Below, piece after piece: positions 46,270 to 56,645 of a DNA stretch of 64,000 bases. The stretch lies in NCBI GenBank assembly GCA_024403715.1, contig JAKSRJ010000001.1, forward strand, positions 1 to 64,000, in the 5' to 3' direction. The notes beneath the pieces were generated by a model. That model was not told the origin of the DNA. It did no database searches and saw only the letters and a program-made list of their open reading frames with translations. This DNA is from Saccharofermentans sp. (lineage in GTDB: Bacteria; Bacillota; Clostridia; Saccharofermentanales; Saccharofermentanaceae). The number at the start of each line of letters is the position of its first letter. The stretch's first letter is position 1. The position numbers and the translations under genes were made by a program.

Positions 46270-46324
46270 ATTTTGAATTTTTAGTTTATAATTTATGCAT
46301 TAATTGTTTTTGCTTTTAACATCA

Positions 46325-47467
46325 ATGAATAAACGTGTTTGTATAATCAGATCTGATGATGGTTGCTCTGACTCAAGAGTACAAAAAACAATCTATACTC
46401 TGTCAAAAGAGTATGATGTATTTTTGCTTGGATGGGATAGATCCCAAAGTGGTGAAGAGTATACGCGCAAAGTAAAAATATACGATAAAGAATACAATTA
46501 TGTTTTAATACCAGAAGCCGCACGGTTTGGTTTAGGCATTAAATCAATCTTATTTCCAATGCTGAGATTCTGGAGAAGATTATATAAATACCTTATTGAT
46601 AATAGTGAATCATATGATTACATTCATTCAGTGAATTTCGACACCATTGTTCCGGCTTTCAGAGCAAAGAAAAAGTTAAATAAGAAAATCGTGTACGATG
46701 TATTCGATTATTATGCAGATACATATAATGCACCTAAGTTAATAAAATCGATAATTCGCAGAATGGAGAATCACTATATAAGTAAGGTTGATCTGACTAT
46801 TATTTGTAGCGAAGAAAGAATACAACAGATAAACGGCTCCCATCCCAAAGAATTAATAGTTGTTGAGAATACACCATTAGAAATGCCAGTGGAATCAGAC
46901 TTCAAGATTAAAAGCGGCGGCAAAATAAAAATCGCCTATGGAGGGATGCTGGTTTTTGATAGATTTTTAAAGGAGCAAGCAGAAGTAATATCATCCAGAG
47001 ATGATGTTGAGTGGCATGTTGCTGGGTACGGAACGTTAGAGGACTACATAAAAGACATAGCTTCAAAAAAGGAGAATATTCATTATTACGGAAAACTTCC
47101 TCATGAAGACATTCTTGCCCTAGAAATGCAGTGTGACATAATGACAGTTCTTCAAGATCCCAATGTGGCGAATAATAAATACTCAGCACCTAATAAATAT
47201 TATGAGGCTCTTAAGTTAGGAAAACCAGTAATTATAGGGAATAATGGCTCCTTATATAAGCAAATAGAGCAAAATAGACTTGGGGAAGTGATTGATATAA
47301 TTAACGAGCCTGTGAAGAATTCTTTTAATGAAGCTCTAGATCGATTAATAGAAAGAAAAGATGAATGGGCTAGGATAGAGAATGAAGCAAAGAGGCTTTA
47401 TAGTGAGAAGTTCCCATGGAGTAAATCTGAGAAGATTTTGTTAGATTCGTATAGTAAATTATCATGA
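46325..47467 (+). CDS. Family 4 glycosyltransferase
   Basis: This roughly 380-residue GT-B enzyme is recognisable from its C-terminal half: KIAYGGMLVFDR, HYYGKLPHEDI, and the donor-site SAPNKYYEALKLGKPVIIG. The ATG at 46325 (MNKRVCIIRS) suits the family better than the upstream TTG frame. No clear ribosome site. It opens the AT-rich surface polysaccharide island; its stop overlaps the next start. Confidence 0.85.
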   Translation: MNKRVCIIRSDDGCSDSRVQKTIYTLSKEYDVFLLGWDRSQSGEEYTRKVKIYDKEYNYVLIPEAARFGLGIKSILFPMLRFWRRLYKYLIDNSESYDYIHSVNFDTIVPAFRAKKKLNKKIVYDVFDYYADTYNAPKLIKSIIRRMENHYISKVDLTIICSEERIQQINGSHPKELIVVENTPLEMPVESDFKIKSGGKIKIAYGGMLVFDRFLKEQAEVISSRDDVEWHVAGYGTLEDYIKDIASKKENIHYYGKLPHEDILALEMQCDIMTVLQDPNVANNKYSAPNKYYEALKLGKPVIIGNNGSLYKQIEQNRLGEVIDIINEPVKNSFNEALDRLIERKDEWARIENEAKRLYSEKFPWSKSEKILLDSYSKLS

Positions 47468-48426
47468 AGGTATCAGTTATAATTCCAGTTCATAATATTG
47501 AAAAGTATCTAAGAGAATGTCTAGATTCGCTAATGAACCAGACTTATAAGGATCTAGAAATAATACTAGTTGAGAATGGTTCAATAGATAATTCGTTTAA
47601 TATTTGCCAAGAATATCAAAGAAAAGATTCTAGAATAATATCATGCAAAGTAGACTCAGTTGGAGCTTCAATTGCAAGAAATGAAGGGCTAAGTAGAGCA
47701 ACGGGAGAGTATATTGCTTTCGTCGATGGTGATGATTTTATTGAAGCCGAATATATAGAGTATCTCGTAAGATTAATAGAAGATGAGAGTGCTGATATAG
47801 CTTTATGCCAGAACTATTATTTTAATGAGAGAGGCAAAAAATATGTCTCAAACAAAAAAGTAAAGCCCACGCAAGTTTATGATGGAAATCGAAAAATAAT
47901 GGAGGCATTCCTTAGCTCTGATGGAGTAATAACTGCACCATGGGGCAAACTTTTTAAGAGGACAGTCTGGGGTGATATAAGGTTCCCCATAAACAATAGT
48001 GTAGAAGATGTAATGACAATCTACCTGCCATTTTTGAATGCTAACAGAGCTGTATTTGGAGAGGAAAGACTATATATTTATAGATCTAGAGAATTAAGTT
48101 CATCTCGTAGGCCTTTTAGTAGTAAGGATCTAGATCATATAGAAGCGATGGTTATAAGAAGTGAAGCTATAGGAAAAATTCATCCTGAATTGAAGTCTAT
48201 GGCAAATTCATATATAGTTTGGGCAACAAATCATTGCATTATGAAAATGGCTCTAGATAGCAATTACGATAAGAAATCCATGACTATGATAAAGAGCTAT
48301 TATAAGAAATATGAGCGCGACTTTTTAAAAGGACAAAGCGGAATAGGTGCTAAAGTGTATTCACTTATCGCATCGATTAGCGTTAGTACGGCTATGCGAA
48401 TCTATAGGGTACTTATGCACGTTTAG
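47464..48426 (+). CDS. Family 2 glycosyltransferase
   Basis: 320 residues with KVSVIIPVHNIEKYLRECLDS, ENGSIDNS and FVDGDDF (metal site). The start overlaps the previous stop (ATGA). The C-terminus matches the lone glycosyltransferase at 6005-6946. It likely adds a sugar in assembly of the island's polysaccharide. Confidence 0.88.
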   Translation: MKVSVIIPVHNIEKYLRECLDSLMNQTYKDLEIILVENGSIDNSFNICQEYQRKDSRIISCKVDSVGASIARNEGLSRATGEYIAFVDGDDFIEAEYIEYLVRLIEDESADIALCQNYYFNERGKKYVSNKKVKPTQVYDGNRKIMEAFLSSDGVITAPWGKLFKRTVWGDIRFPINNSVEDVMTIYLPFLNANRAVFGEERLYIYRSRELSSSRRPFSSKDLDHIEAMVIRSEAIGKIHPELKSMANSYIVWATNHCIMKMALDSNYDKKSMTMIKSYYKKYERDFLKGQSGIGAKVYSLIASISVSTAMRIYRVLMHV

Positions 48427-49324
48427 TACAAATGAATATTTGATTACTGTCGTATTTAGCTGGAGCTGTATCAGGACAAATATTCTTATCGCTAGTATCC
48501 ATAATATCTACTTCAAATCCTGCATTATTTAGAATTTGTATACTGTCGTTGCCAAAGATTCTTAAGTGGTCTATTTGTCCAAATAGTTGCTTGCGTTCTT
48601 CGTTTGAGGTAGTAGGTTTCTCAATAGTTACTTCTAATGTATCATCAATAGGAAAAGAAATAATTAGTGTTCCATCAGCAGTCAAAATTCGATAAAGCTC
48701 AGATAGGGCTTTTTTATAATCATTAACATGCTCAAGAACATGATTACAGAAGATATAGTCATACGAATTATCTTTGAAATCAATGGAAGTTAAATCAATC
48801 TTTTTGTCAGCTATAGGGTCAATTAAGTCGGCTGTCGTAACAGAGCATTTATTGCGATCAAACCAAAGCATCAAAGAGATTTCAGGAGCAAATAATAAAA
48901 CTTTAGATGATTTAAGTTTTTCGATATTCATATTTGCCCACGTAGCGATAATTCTATGCCTAGGGGCAGAATTACAAAGTGGACAAGATACTTTTTGATT
49001 TATGCCTTTAAATATAGCTGGATTGTATATGGGATTATTATACAGTTCCAAGTCTAAAAAAGAATCAAAATGATTATCACAGCAAGGACAATAGTTCAAA
49101 CCATGACTGTTTTTATAAAACAGCCAAGACATGATTTTATAGCTGGTATATCTTAATTTGGAAGTTTTTAAAACCATATGTAATAGAAGAGTGCTAATTA
49201 ATGCTAGCGTAAAACCGAGAGCGATTTTTATGAAAAGATTTATAGGAAAGATAAAAGCTAGTAAAAAAGAGCAAACCGGTAATAATACTCGGATTAGTAT
49301 CTTAAACATTTTAGTCTTTTGCAT
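48413..49324 (-). CDS. Membrane-anchored SAM-dependent methyltransferase
   Basis: 303 residues. One or two N-terminal membrane helices are followed by two CxxC pairs (CPCC and CPLC, about residues 79 and 115) forming a likely zinc knuckle, then a class I methyltransferase fold with TTADLIDP and YIFCNHVLEHV. It probably methylates a sugar or lipid-linked intermediate. The ribosome site AGAGAGGA supports the start. Opposite to its neighbours; the 3' end overlaps the upstream glycosyltransferase by 14 bases. Confidence 0.75.
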   Translation of the reverse strand: MQKTKMFKILIRVLLPVCSFLLAFIFPINLFIKIALGFTLALISTLLLHMVLKTSKLRYTSYKIMSWLFYKNSHGLNYCPCCDNHFDSFLDLELYNNPIYNPAIFKGINQKVSCPLCNSAPRHRIIATWANMNIEKLKSSKVLLFAPEISLMLWFDRNKCSVTTADLIDPIADKKIDLTSIDFKDNSYDYIFCNHVLEHVNDYKKALSELYRILTADGTLIISFPIDDTLEVTIEKPTTSNEERKQLFGQIDHLRIFGNDSIQILNNAGFEVDIMDTSDKNICPDTAPAKYDSNQIFICTKRA

Positions 49325-49468
49325 GATGAATCCTCTCTGTTATGTGAAGGCATTATGAAAGACACCTTAAGTGACTTCATAAATAATTATATAATATATA
49401 AGATTTATTACGTCTTAGCAGTCTTGGATTGTAAGAGGATAAGCTTTTTTAGTGATAGAATCAGATTA

Positions 49469-50419
49469 ATGAATAAAGTTGAATTGTCTATAATATTGCC
49501 AACATATAATGCGGAGAAGTATGTGGCTCGTAGTATTGATAGTGTTATAAACCAAACATTTTCTAGTTGGGAATTAATCATTATCGATGATGGGTCTCAT
49601 GATAATACTTTGGAAATATTAAATAGATATTCGAGCATAGATTCCCGTATTATGGCAATACATGTTCAAGAACATAGTGGCGTCTCTGCTGCAAGGAATA
49701 TAGGTTTAGCTAAAGCTCAAGGTCAGTATGTAGCTTTTATAGATTCTGATGATTGGTGTGAAAAGGAAATGTTTTACGAACTAATAAGCTCTGCTAAAGA
49801 GAATAATGCAGACATAGCACAATGTAGTTTTGTAATAGATTATGAAAACAACACTCATAAGAATTATGTTAATAAAAGCGATTTAGTATTTAATAGTAGG
49901 GATACGATACTTGAAGCCTTCATGCTAGATAGAATAACAACTAGTGTATGGAATAAAGTATTTAGAAAAGAGACAATAGAAAACATACACTTTAATGAGA
50001 GTATTAAACTATATGAAGATGAACTATTCGTGAATGCAGTAAGTAGTATATCGAACAAAGTGATATGCATTAACAAGATTATGTATCATTATGTTCAAAG
50101 AGCTGATTCTGCCATGAATTCTCTATATAACAGAAATCATCTTGTGATATTTGATGTATTGCATGAAGAGATGTTAGCTTGTGGAAATAATGAGTATTTG
50201 AAAGAATTAGTTTGTATTAAGAAAGCAAGGCTTGGACTGTTTCATTTTAGAAAAGCAATTCATTTTAAATTATCCAACGATGATATTAACATCATTAAAA
50301 ATAACATTTTAGAGGTTAGACATATCGTTTTAAAGAGCAAAAACACATCTATGTATCTAAAAATCAAGGTACTAGCTATAAGTTGTTTTCCAGGATTATA
50401 CGAGAAATTATGCGCATAG
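49469..50419 (+). CDS. Family 2 glycosyltransferase
   Basis: 316 residues from the ATG at 49469 (MNKVELSIILPTYNAEKYV); the open frame extends 50 codons upstream but that part does not fit the family. Motifs: IIDDGSHDNT, FIDSDDW. The ribosome site is weak. It ends inside the start of the pyruvyl transferase gene (10-base overlap). Confidence 0.83.
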   Translation: MNKVELSIILPTYNAEKYVARSIDSVINQTFSSWELIIIDDGSHDNTLEILNRYSSIDSRIMAIHVQEHSGVSAARNIGLAKAQGQYVAFIDSDDWCEKEMFYELISSAKENNADIAQCSFVIDYENNTHKNYVNKSDLVFNSRDTILEAFMLDRITTSVWNKVFRKETIENIHFNESIKLYEDELFVNAVSSISNKVICINKIMYHYVQRADSAMNSLYNRNHLVIFDVLHEEMLACGNNEYLKELVCIKKARLGLFHFRKAIHFKLSNDDINIIKNNILEVRHIVLKSKNTSMYLKIKVLAISCFPGLYEKLCA

Positions 50420-51417
50420 GAATAATAACATTATGGGATTCAAATGATAACTATGGTCAGCAGTTGCAAGTGTATGCTTTGCAACAATTTTATATTTCTC
50501 AAGGTCATGATCCATTCTTGATTAGATATGATAGTCACTTAGATAAAAAGGAACTTCATTCTTCTTTACAGGTTAGAATTCTAAAAGCATTTAAGCCAAG
50601 ACTATTAAAAAAGTTTATATTGCAAAAGTACTATAAGTTGAAATGTATTTATGAAACTAAAAGACATCCAAGGAAATTTGAAGAGTTTCGTGAGAAATAT
50701 ATTTTAATGGGGAATAAATATAGTTCATACAAAGAACTAAAGAATAATCCCCCTCTGGCTGATATGTATGTTGTAGGATCTGATCAGGTGTGGAATACTT
50801 TTGGTCGCAGTGTTAATGAGATTGAAGAAGCTATGAGAGCATACTTCTTAGATTTCGGAGAAGACACTATACTAAGACAATCTTTTGCTGCGAGTTGGGG
50901 AAGAAATCATATTTCTAAAGAGGAAAAAGATTTCATAAGACCTTTAATCTCAAGGTTTGACAGAGTATCTGTCAGAGAGAAGACAGGAATAGATATTTGT
51001 AGAGAATGTGGTGTAAAAAATGTCGAGTTGGACAAAGATCCAACTAGATTGATTGATGCGGAGAAATATAGAGAGCTATATAGAGAAGTGCAAATAGATA
51101 TTCCAACGGATAAGTATGTGTTTTTATATTACCTTAATATTGGTGATAAAAATGATATCGACAGTTATTTAAGAGAAGCTAAGGATAAAGGGTTGGATGC
51201 TATTTATGTTGGTGGGAATGGTAACTATGATAAGCATCAAAAGAAGTATCCTACTATTCAAGAATGGTTATGCTTGATAGACAATGCTGAATACGTAGTA
51301 ACTAATTCATATCACTGTGCTATTATTTCAAAGTTATTCGATAAAGAGTGTACAATAATCAAAATCAAAGGCAATTATAGTGAAATGAATTCTAGATTTG
51401 ATTCATTATATGAGTAG
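50410..51417 (+). CDS. Polysaccharide pyruvyl transferase family protein
   Basis: 335 residues starting MRIGIITLWDSNDNYGQQLQ, with the family's YVVGSDQVWN, SFAASWG and VTNSYHCAIIS. Relatives add a pyruvate ketal to sugars of surface polymers. The start overlaps the previous gene and the end overlaps the flippase start, so translation is coupled. The FrhB-type protein at 53413 is its usual genomic companion in Clostridia and Bacteroidetes. Confidence 0.85.
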   Translation: MRIGIITLWDSNDNYGQQLQVYALQQFYISQGHDPFLIRYDSHLDKKELHSSLQVRILKAFKPRLLKKFILQKYYKLKCIYETKRHPRKFEEFREKYILMGNKYSSYKELKNNPPLADMYVVGSDQVWNTFGRSVNEIEEAMRAYFLDFGEDTILRQSFAASWGRNHISKEEKDFIRPLISRFDRVSVREKTGIDICRECGVKNVELDKDPTRLIDAEKYRELYREVQIDIPTDKYVFLYYLNIGDKNDIDSYLREAKDKGLDAIYVGGNGNYDKHQKKYPTIQEWLCLIDNAEYVVTNSYHCAIISKLFDKECTIIKIKGNYSEMNSRFDSLYE

Positions 51418-52813
51418 AGAAAAAGATCTAATTAAGAATACTGCGGTACTATCAATTAGTAAGTTAGTAGCACAACTTATTAGTTTTTGTGTGCTTCCTC
51501 TATATACAGTATTGCTTACTACAGAAGACTATGGAACGGTCGATTTGATTAATACTATAGTGTTCTTTTGTATACCAATTGTTGGTCTTCAGATTGATTC
51601 TGGTGTATTTAGGCATCTAATACCTATACGAGATGATGAAGAGAAAATAAAGCAATTGATTAGTACTGCTTTTTTCACAAATCTTATTCAATCAATTGTT
51701 TATATGCTAATTTTTATATCAATACGTAGCCTGTTTAATATTGAGCTGAAAGACTATCTCGCGACTAATGTAGTGCTTGCTATTTTTTCAAGTACATGCC
51801 TTCAGATTTTAAGAGGTATTGGCCATAATAGTATGTACGCGCTTGCGGATGCTATACAGGTCGTGTCTGCGGTGACATTAAATGTAGTATTTGTTGCTGT
51901 GTTGAAAATGGGTCCTCAGGGACTTTTGTTGGGTACATTAATTTCTCATATCATAGTAGTAATAGTTGTAATCATATTAATGAGAATAAGCAAATATATC
52001 AGCTTCAAATATGTGAGTGCTAGTGTATTTAAGAGTGTCATAAGTTACTCAATACCGCTGATACCTAATTCTATTTCCTGGTGGGTTATTGGCATTTCAG
52101 ACAGACTTGTTGTATCAGGATTGATAAGTGTAGCTGCTAATGGAATATATGCTATAGCAAATAAATTTTCTTTATTGTATATAGCGGTATTTAATGTGTT
52201 TAATCTTAACTGGATTGAATCTGCAACTCTTCATATTAATGATGATGATAGAGATGGATATCTTTCAGAGATTATAGATACGATGATTACTTTCTTTACG
52301 TATTTATGTTACGGGATTATTGGAGTTATACCATTTGTCTTTTTTATGTTTGATCAGAGTTATTCTGAAGCTTATAATCATATCCCTATTTTAATGCTGG
52401 CTTCGTTGTTCCAAGTAATTGTTGGTTTATATAGTGTAGTTTTTGTTGCTAAGAAAAAAACAAAAGTAATTGCAGTTACAAGTATGGAAGCTGCTGTAGT
52501 AAATGTAACTATAAATTTATTATTGGTTAACCAGATAGGAATATATTCAGCTTCTATATCGACACTTATTGCTTATATGTTTTTATTTGTAAGTAGACTC
52601 ATTTACATAGATAAAGAAGTTAACATAAGTATTAATAAGCGTAGTATTCTTATTGAAATAGTTTTAGGTGCAATACTATTGTTTACGTATTATAGGCGCG
52701 ACCACTTTTTATCCGGCTGTGCTTTAATAGTGTTGATTGTGTTAGCGATATGGGCTAATTATGGAAAACTTAAGAAAATATTTATGCTGAAACGAGATGT
52801 AAAACATGAGTAG
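51410..52813 (+). CDS. Polysaccharide flippase (Wzx/RfbX-like)
   Basis: 467 residues with about twelve to fourteen membrane helices. It begins SREKDLIKNTAVLSISKLVAQ, typical of oligosaccharide flippases, with TTEDYGTVDLINTIV in the first helices. It moves lipid-linked repeat units across the membrane. The start overlaps the previous gene; the last codons overlap the acetyltransferase. Confidence 0.88.
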   Translation: MSREKDLIKNTAVLSISKLVAQLISFCVLPLYTVLLTTEDYGTVDLINTIVFFCIPIVGLQIDSGVFRHLIPIRDDEEKIKQLISTAFFTNLIQSIVYMLIFISIRSLFNIELKDYLATNVVLAIFSSTCLQILRGIGHNSMYALADAIQVVSAVTLNVVFVAVLKMGPQGLLLGTLISHIIVVIVVIILMRISKYISFKYVSASVFKSVISYSIPLIPNSISWWVIGISDRLVVSGLISVAANGIYAIANKFSLLYIAVFNVFNLNWIESATLHINDDDRDGYLSEIIDTMITFFTYLCYGIIGVIPFVFFMFDQSYSEAYNHIPILMLASLFQVIVGLYSVVFVAKKKTKVIAVTSMEAAVVNVTINLLLVNQIGIYSASISTLIAYMFLFVSRLIYIDKEVNISINKRSILIEIVLGAILLFTYYRRDHFLSGCALIVLIVLAIWANYGKLKKIFMLKRDVKHE

Positions 52814-53425
52814 TGATTGGCGTATTGGAATAAGAGCCTTATTGATAGGAATAAAGTATAGAAATAATATAAAAGGTTCTTCTAGGTCTTTTAGGGTGTG
52901 TAAAAATACAAAACTGAAAATCTCCCACAGTGCAAGAATCGTAATTAATAATTATCTTGTGACTAATTCAAACGATGGTTTCGATAATGGAAGAACAAGC
53001 ATTTTCAGACTTGATGATAATTCAGTGCTTAAATCTGATGAATTTACGTTTCTATATGGTGCAGATGTGATACTCTTTGAGAACTCTGAATTGCTCCTTG
53101 GTAAAATAGTTTTCTGAATTGTAATTGTAAAATTAGATGTCATAAAAAAATAAGTATAGGTGACGATTGTGTTATTTCACATGATTTTATAGCTATGGAT
53201 TCAGATGCACATAAGGTGATTGGCAACGATAACGAGGCAAGAGAAATCTCTATTGGAAATCATGTTTGGATTGGTTCAAGAGTGACTGTCCTTAAAGGTG
53301 TTAGTATTGGTGATGGTGCAATTATTGCAGCAGGCTCTGTTGTTACAAAAGATGTACCAGCTCATTCTATGGTTGCTGGTTGTCCAGCTAGAGTAGTAAA
53401 GGAATATGTAGAATGGGAGAAATAA
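52806..53425 (+). pseudogene. Frameshifted hexapeptide-repeat acetyltransferase
   Basis: The first frame (MSSDWRIGIRALLIGIKY onward) stops at 53117, just after LLLGK. The next frame continues as [21 protein letters not shown] and on through [31 protein letters not shown], a typical left-handed beta-helix acetyltransferase ending PARVVKEY. Losing one A in the run at about 53101-53106 explains the break. It may be a true null mutation, a phase-variable A tract or a sequencing error. The repaired protein would acetylate a sugar of the polymer. Confidence 0.85.
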
Positions 53426-54546
53426 AGCCTCTATGGTTAGATGCTAATAAATGCACAGGGTGTGGATTATGTGCAAATACTTGTCCACAGTCTGCTATTA
53501 AAATGCTTCCTAATACTTTTGGTTTTATTAATCCTATAATTAATGACAACTGTATCAACTGTAATCTATGTGAAGAAATCTGCGTAAAGCGTACGCTTGT
53601 TAGCAAAGGCGAATTAATGAGTGTATTTGCGTGTCAATCTTCAGACAACAATAATAGATTCTTTAGTACCTCTGGTGGGATGTTTTCTGAACTTGTAAAG
53701 CCAATAATTCGAAATGGTGGTTACGCAGTCGGAGCCGGATATAATGCTGATAATATGGTTGAACATATATGTATTGATAACGAATGCGATCTTTTAAAAA
53801 TTCAGCAATCGAAATATGTTCAGAGTGATTCCAAACGGATATATAGTGACACCAAAAAATTGTTGGATGAAGGTAAGAATGTTGCTTTCTGTGGAACCCC
53901 TTGCCAATGTGCTGCTCTAAAAGCGTATTTGAATTATGATTATGATAACCTCCTGGTTATTGATTTTATTTGTAGAGGCGTGAACTCTCCTAAGGCTTAC
54001 TATTATTGGTTGAAGGAAATAGAAGAGAAAAATAGTAAAAGGATAAAAAGGGTTTGGTTCAAATATAAGGATGCCGGTTGGAAAAAATCACCGAGAAGAA
54101 CACGAATTGATTTTGAAGATGATTCTTACATATTAGTTGCAGATAATGAAAACTCATATATGCGTGGATATTTAGATTCGAATCTTATTATTAGGCCTTC
54201 ATGTGGACATTGCGACTTTAAAGGTATAAACAGGGTTAGTGATATTACATTGGCCGATTTTTGGGGTATAGATGAAGATTTTAATGATGATTTTGGCACA
54301 TCAATGTTGATGATTAATACTACAAAAGGGATGAACAGTTGGGAGTTGATTAAAGATAAAGTTGTCTCTACCCCAAAAAGCATTGATTCTGTTATTAGAG
54401 GCAATAGCAGTCTAATGAGTTCTGTTTTAATAAATAAGAATAGCGAGAAGTTTCTAGAAAATCTTGATAGAAAGAGCTTTTCGGTTGCTATAAATAAATA
54501 CAGCAAGCGTAGTGTTATTGAACGAATAATTGCAAAGTTTTTATAA
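53413..54546 (+). CDS. FrhB-family iron-sulfur flavoprotein of a polysaccharide locus
   Basis: 377 residues. Two [4Fe-4S] clusters are predicted from [12 protein letters not shown] and [11 protein letters not shown], followed by the FrhB/FdhB N- and C-terminal domains ([31 protein letters not shown]). Although the family is named after F420-reducing hydrogenase, members inside glycan loci beside pyruvyl transferases are not hydrogenases; a redox step on a sugar or lipid is presumed. The start overlaps the acetyltransferase remnant by 13 bases. Confidence 0.85.
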   Translation: MGEIKPLWLDANKCTGCGLCANTCPQSAIKMLPNTFGFINPIINDNCINCNLCEEICVKRTLVSKGELMSVFACQSSDNNNRFFSTSGGMFSELVKPIIRNGGYAVGAGYNADNMVEHICIDNECDLLKIQQSKYVQSDSKRIYSDTKKLLDEGKNVAFCGTPCQCAALKAYLNYDYDNLLVIDFICRGVNSPKAYYYWLKEIEEKNSKRIKRVWFKYKDAGWKKSPRRTRIDFEDDSYILVADNENSYMRGYLDSNLIIRPSCGHCDFKGINRVSDITLADFWGIDEDFNDDFGTSMLMINTTKGMNSWELIKDKVVSTPKSIDSVIRGNSSLMSSVLINKNSEKFLENLDRKSFSVAINKYSKRSVIERIIAKFL

Positions 54547-54622
54547 CTTTTGAATCAAAATTAAAGATATCTTAACCATTTGCATGTAGCCTTTATATGT
54601 AAAAACACATATAGAGGTGTAT

Positions 54623-56644
54623 ATGAAATCACATAAATTTTTTGCGACAGTATTAGTTGCTTGTATGTGCTTGAGTATTGTTTCTGGTTGCACGATTACT
54701 ACCACATTAGAATCTGAAGAAACTGCGGCTACAGAAACTCAAGAGATTAGCTTTAATTTCACTCCAGGTGAGGATTTTTATGGCTATATAAACGGCGAGA
54801 CAATTGCAAATTCTCAAATCGGATTCAGAGAAGGTGGAACTGGTACTTTTTATGATGTACACAATTTGGTTGAGGACAGAATAGAAGGCATCATTGATGA
54901 TGTATGTGAGAGCTCTGAGATCTATCCTGAAAATTCTGGGGAAGCAATAATAGCTTCAGTTTATAGTCAGTACGTAAATTACGATTACTCAAACCCAGGT
55001 GAAGCTACAGCTCCTTTATTTGAAGAAGCTTATCAGAGAATTGAGAATGTAAACTCAGTAGAAGAATATGTTCAGCTAATGGGTGAGTTCTATCGTGATT
55101 ACGGTATTACACTTTTTCTTGTTCCATCAGTAAGCCAAAACATTGTATATGATCCAAATCAATACTGCGTACAGTTAGGTTTTGACCAATCTCCTCTCGG
55201 TGAATCATTAGAGAATTACTCAACATCATATTATCTAGATATTCCTGAGCAGGGCAGAACGACTCTTCGCTATTGGGGCGTAGAAGAGGAAGATACAAAT
55301 ACAAGAGTTGATAATATAGTTTCCATGTTTGTCGATATAGCTCGTAATACTGATTTCGATATTTTGGAAGCTAGTTATGCTGAGCAGATTTCTGCTGTTA
55401 AAGTGTATACCTTTGACGAGATGGATGCGATATTAAGCAATATCGACTTGGAAATGTACTTTACAGCATGCGGTGCGACAGAAATGCCGGATGTAATTGG
55501 TATTGGTGACTGCAATCAGTTTTCAACTTATAACGAGTATATGACTGATGAGAATCTACAAGCACTTAAGGATTATGCAAAATTCAATTTTGTAGGCAGT
55601 TATAGTGCTTATCTTCCTTCTTCCGACGACGCTCTTCGAAATGCACTTACTACAGACCCAACATCAGAAGTAGCAATTCATGATATGGCAATCAGAAATA
55701 TCACCTCTAATTATTCAGAGATTATTGGTGATTTATACACTAAAACTTATGGCGATGAAGAGATTGTAGAAGCTGTACAGTCAATGTGTGATGAGATTAT
55801 CGAAGCATACAGAGGCCTTATTAACGGAGCAGATTGGATTTCTGATGAGGGAAGAGCATTATTACTTACAAAATTAAACAATATTGTATTTAAAATTGGA
55901 GGAAGAACACCACTGGATATTTATCCAGAGTACGATGGAATATTAGGTGCTAATCCAATGGCAACAGAGATTAATCTTGCTAGAATCCAGGCAGAAATGG
56001 ATATGGCAAATATTAATCAGCCATATGATCGTATGACTTTTGGTATGACAGCTTCAACTGTAAATGCGTGCTACAACACAGATAATACAGTTACAATTCC
56101 TTACGGAATAATTAATGCACCATTCTTTGATATTAATGCTTCAAGAGCAACTAATCTTGGTGGATTAGGATCTGTTATCGCTCATGAGATTTCACATGGT
56201 TTTGATTCAGATTGTATCAGCTGGAATAGCGAAGGTGTTTATGATCCAACATGGACACCACAAAGTGACCTCGATGCTTTGCAGGTTCTTATGGATGCAA
56301 CTATCGAGTACTACAGTAACTACACTGTTATGGACGTATACTACGTAGATGGTGAACTTACACTTGGCGAGAATTTTGCTGATCTAGGAGGTGTTCAGGC
56401 TGTACTTACTCTTGTAAAAACTCCAGAAGAATATAGAGATTTGTTTACAAGCTACGCTATTAACTGGTGTGGTGTTACTAATAATGAATCAGCATTATCA
56501 TCTTTGACTAACGATGTTCACAGCCCAGATTATATTCGAGTAAATGCAGTCGTTTCTTCATGTGATGAGTTCTATGAAGCATACGACGTAGAAGAGGGCG
56601 ACAACATGTATGTAGCTCCAGAAAATAGAATTAACAGGTGGTAA
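54623..56644 (+). CDS. M13 family metallopeptidase lipoprotein
   Basis: 673 residues. The lipoprotein signal ends at LSIVSGC. The zinc site HEISH (His521, Glu522, His525) and GENFADLGG (Glu583, Asp587) are intact, as is VNACYN, the substrate-binding counterpart of the family's NAYY. An endopeptidase acting on peptides outside the cell is expected. AGAGG supports ATG 54623. It precedes an ABC system by one base, so peptide cleavage and transport may be linked. Confidence 0.9.
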   Translation: MKSHKFFATVLVACMCLSIVSGCTITTTLESEETAATETQEISFNFTPGEDFYGYINGETIANSQIGFREGGTGTFYDVHNLVEDRIEGIIDDVCESSEIYPENSGEAIIASVYSQYVNYDYSNPGEATAPLFEEAYQRIENVNSVEEYVQLMGEFYRDYGITLFLVPSVSQNIVYDPNQYCVQLGFDQSPLGESLENYSTSYYLDIPEQGRTTLRYWGVEEEDTNTRVDNIVSMFVDIARNTDFDILEASYAEQISAVKVYTFDEMDAILSNIDLEMYFTACGATEMPDVIGIGDCNQFSTYNEYMTDENLQALKDYAKFNFVGSYSAYLPSSDDALRNALTTDPTSEVAIHDMAIRNITSNYSEIIGDLYTKTYGDEEIVEAVQSMCDEIIEAYRGLINGADWISDEGRALLLTKLNNIVFKIGGRTPLDIYPEYDGILGANPMATEINLARIQAEMDMANINQPYDRMTFGMTASTVNACYNTDNTVTIPYGIINAPFFDINASRATNLGGLGSVIAHEISHGFDSDCISWNSEGVYDPTWTPQSDLDALQVLMDATIEYYSNYTVMDVYYVDGELTLGENFADLGGVQAVLTLVKTPEEYRDLFTSYAINWCGVTNNESALSSLTNDVHSPDYIRVNAVVSSCDEFYEAYDVEEGDNMYVAPENRINRW

Positions 56645-56645
56645 T

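Noticed and set aside
53413..54546. Coenzyme F420 hydrogenase subunit
   Set aside because: No hydrogenase large or small subunit is present and the context is glycan synthesis; the family name is historical.
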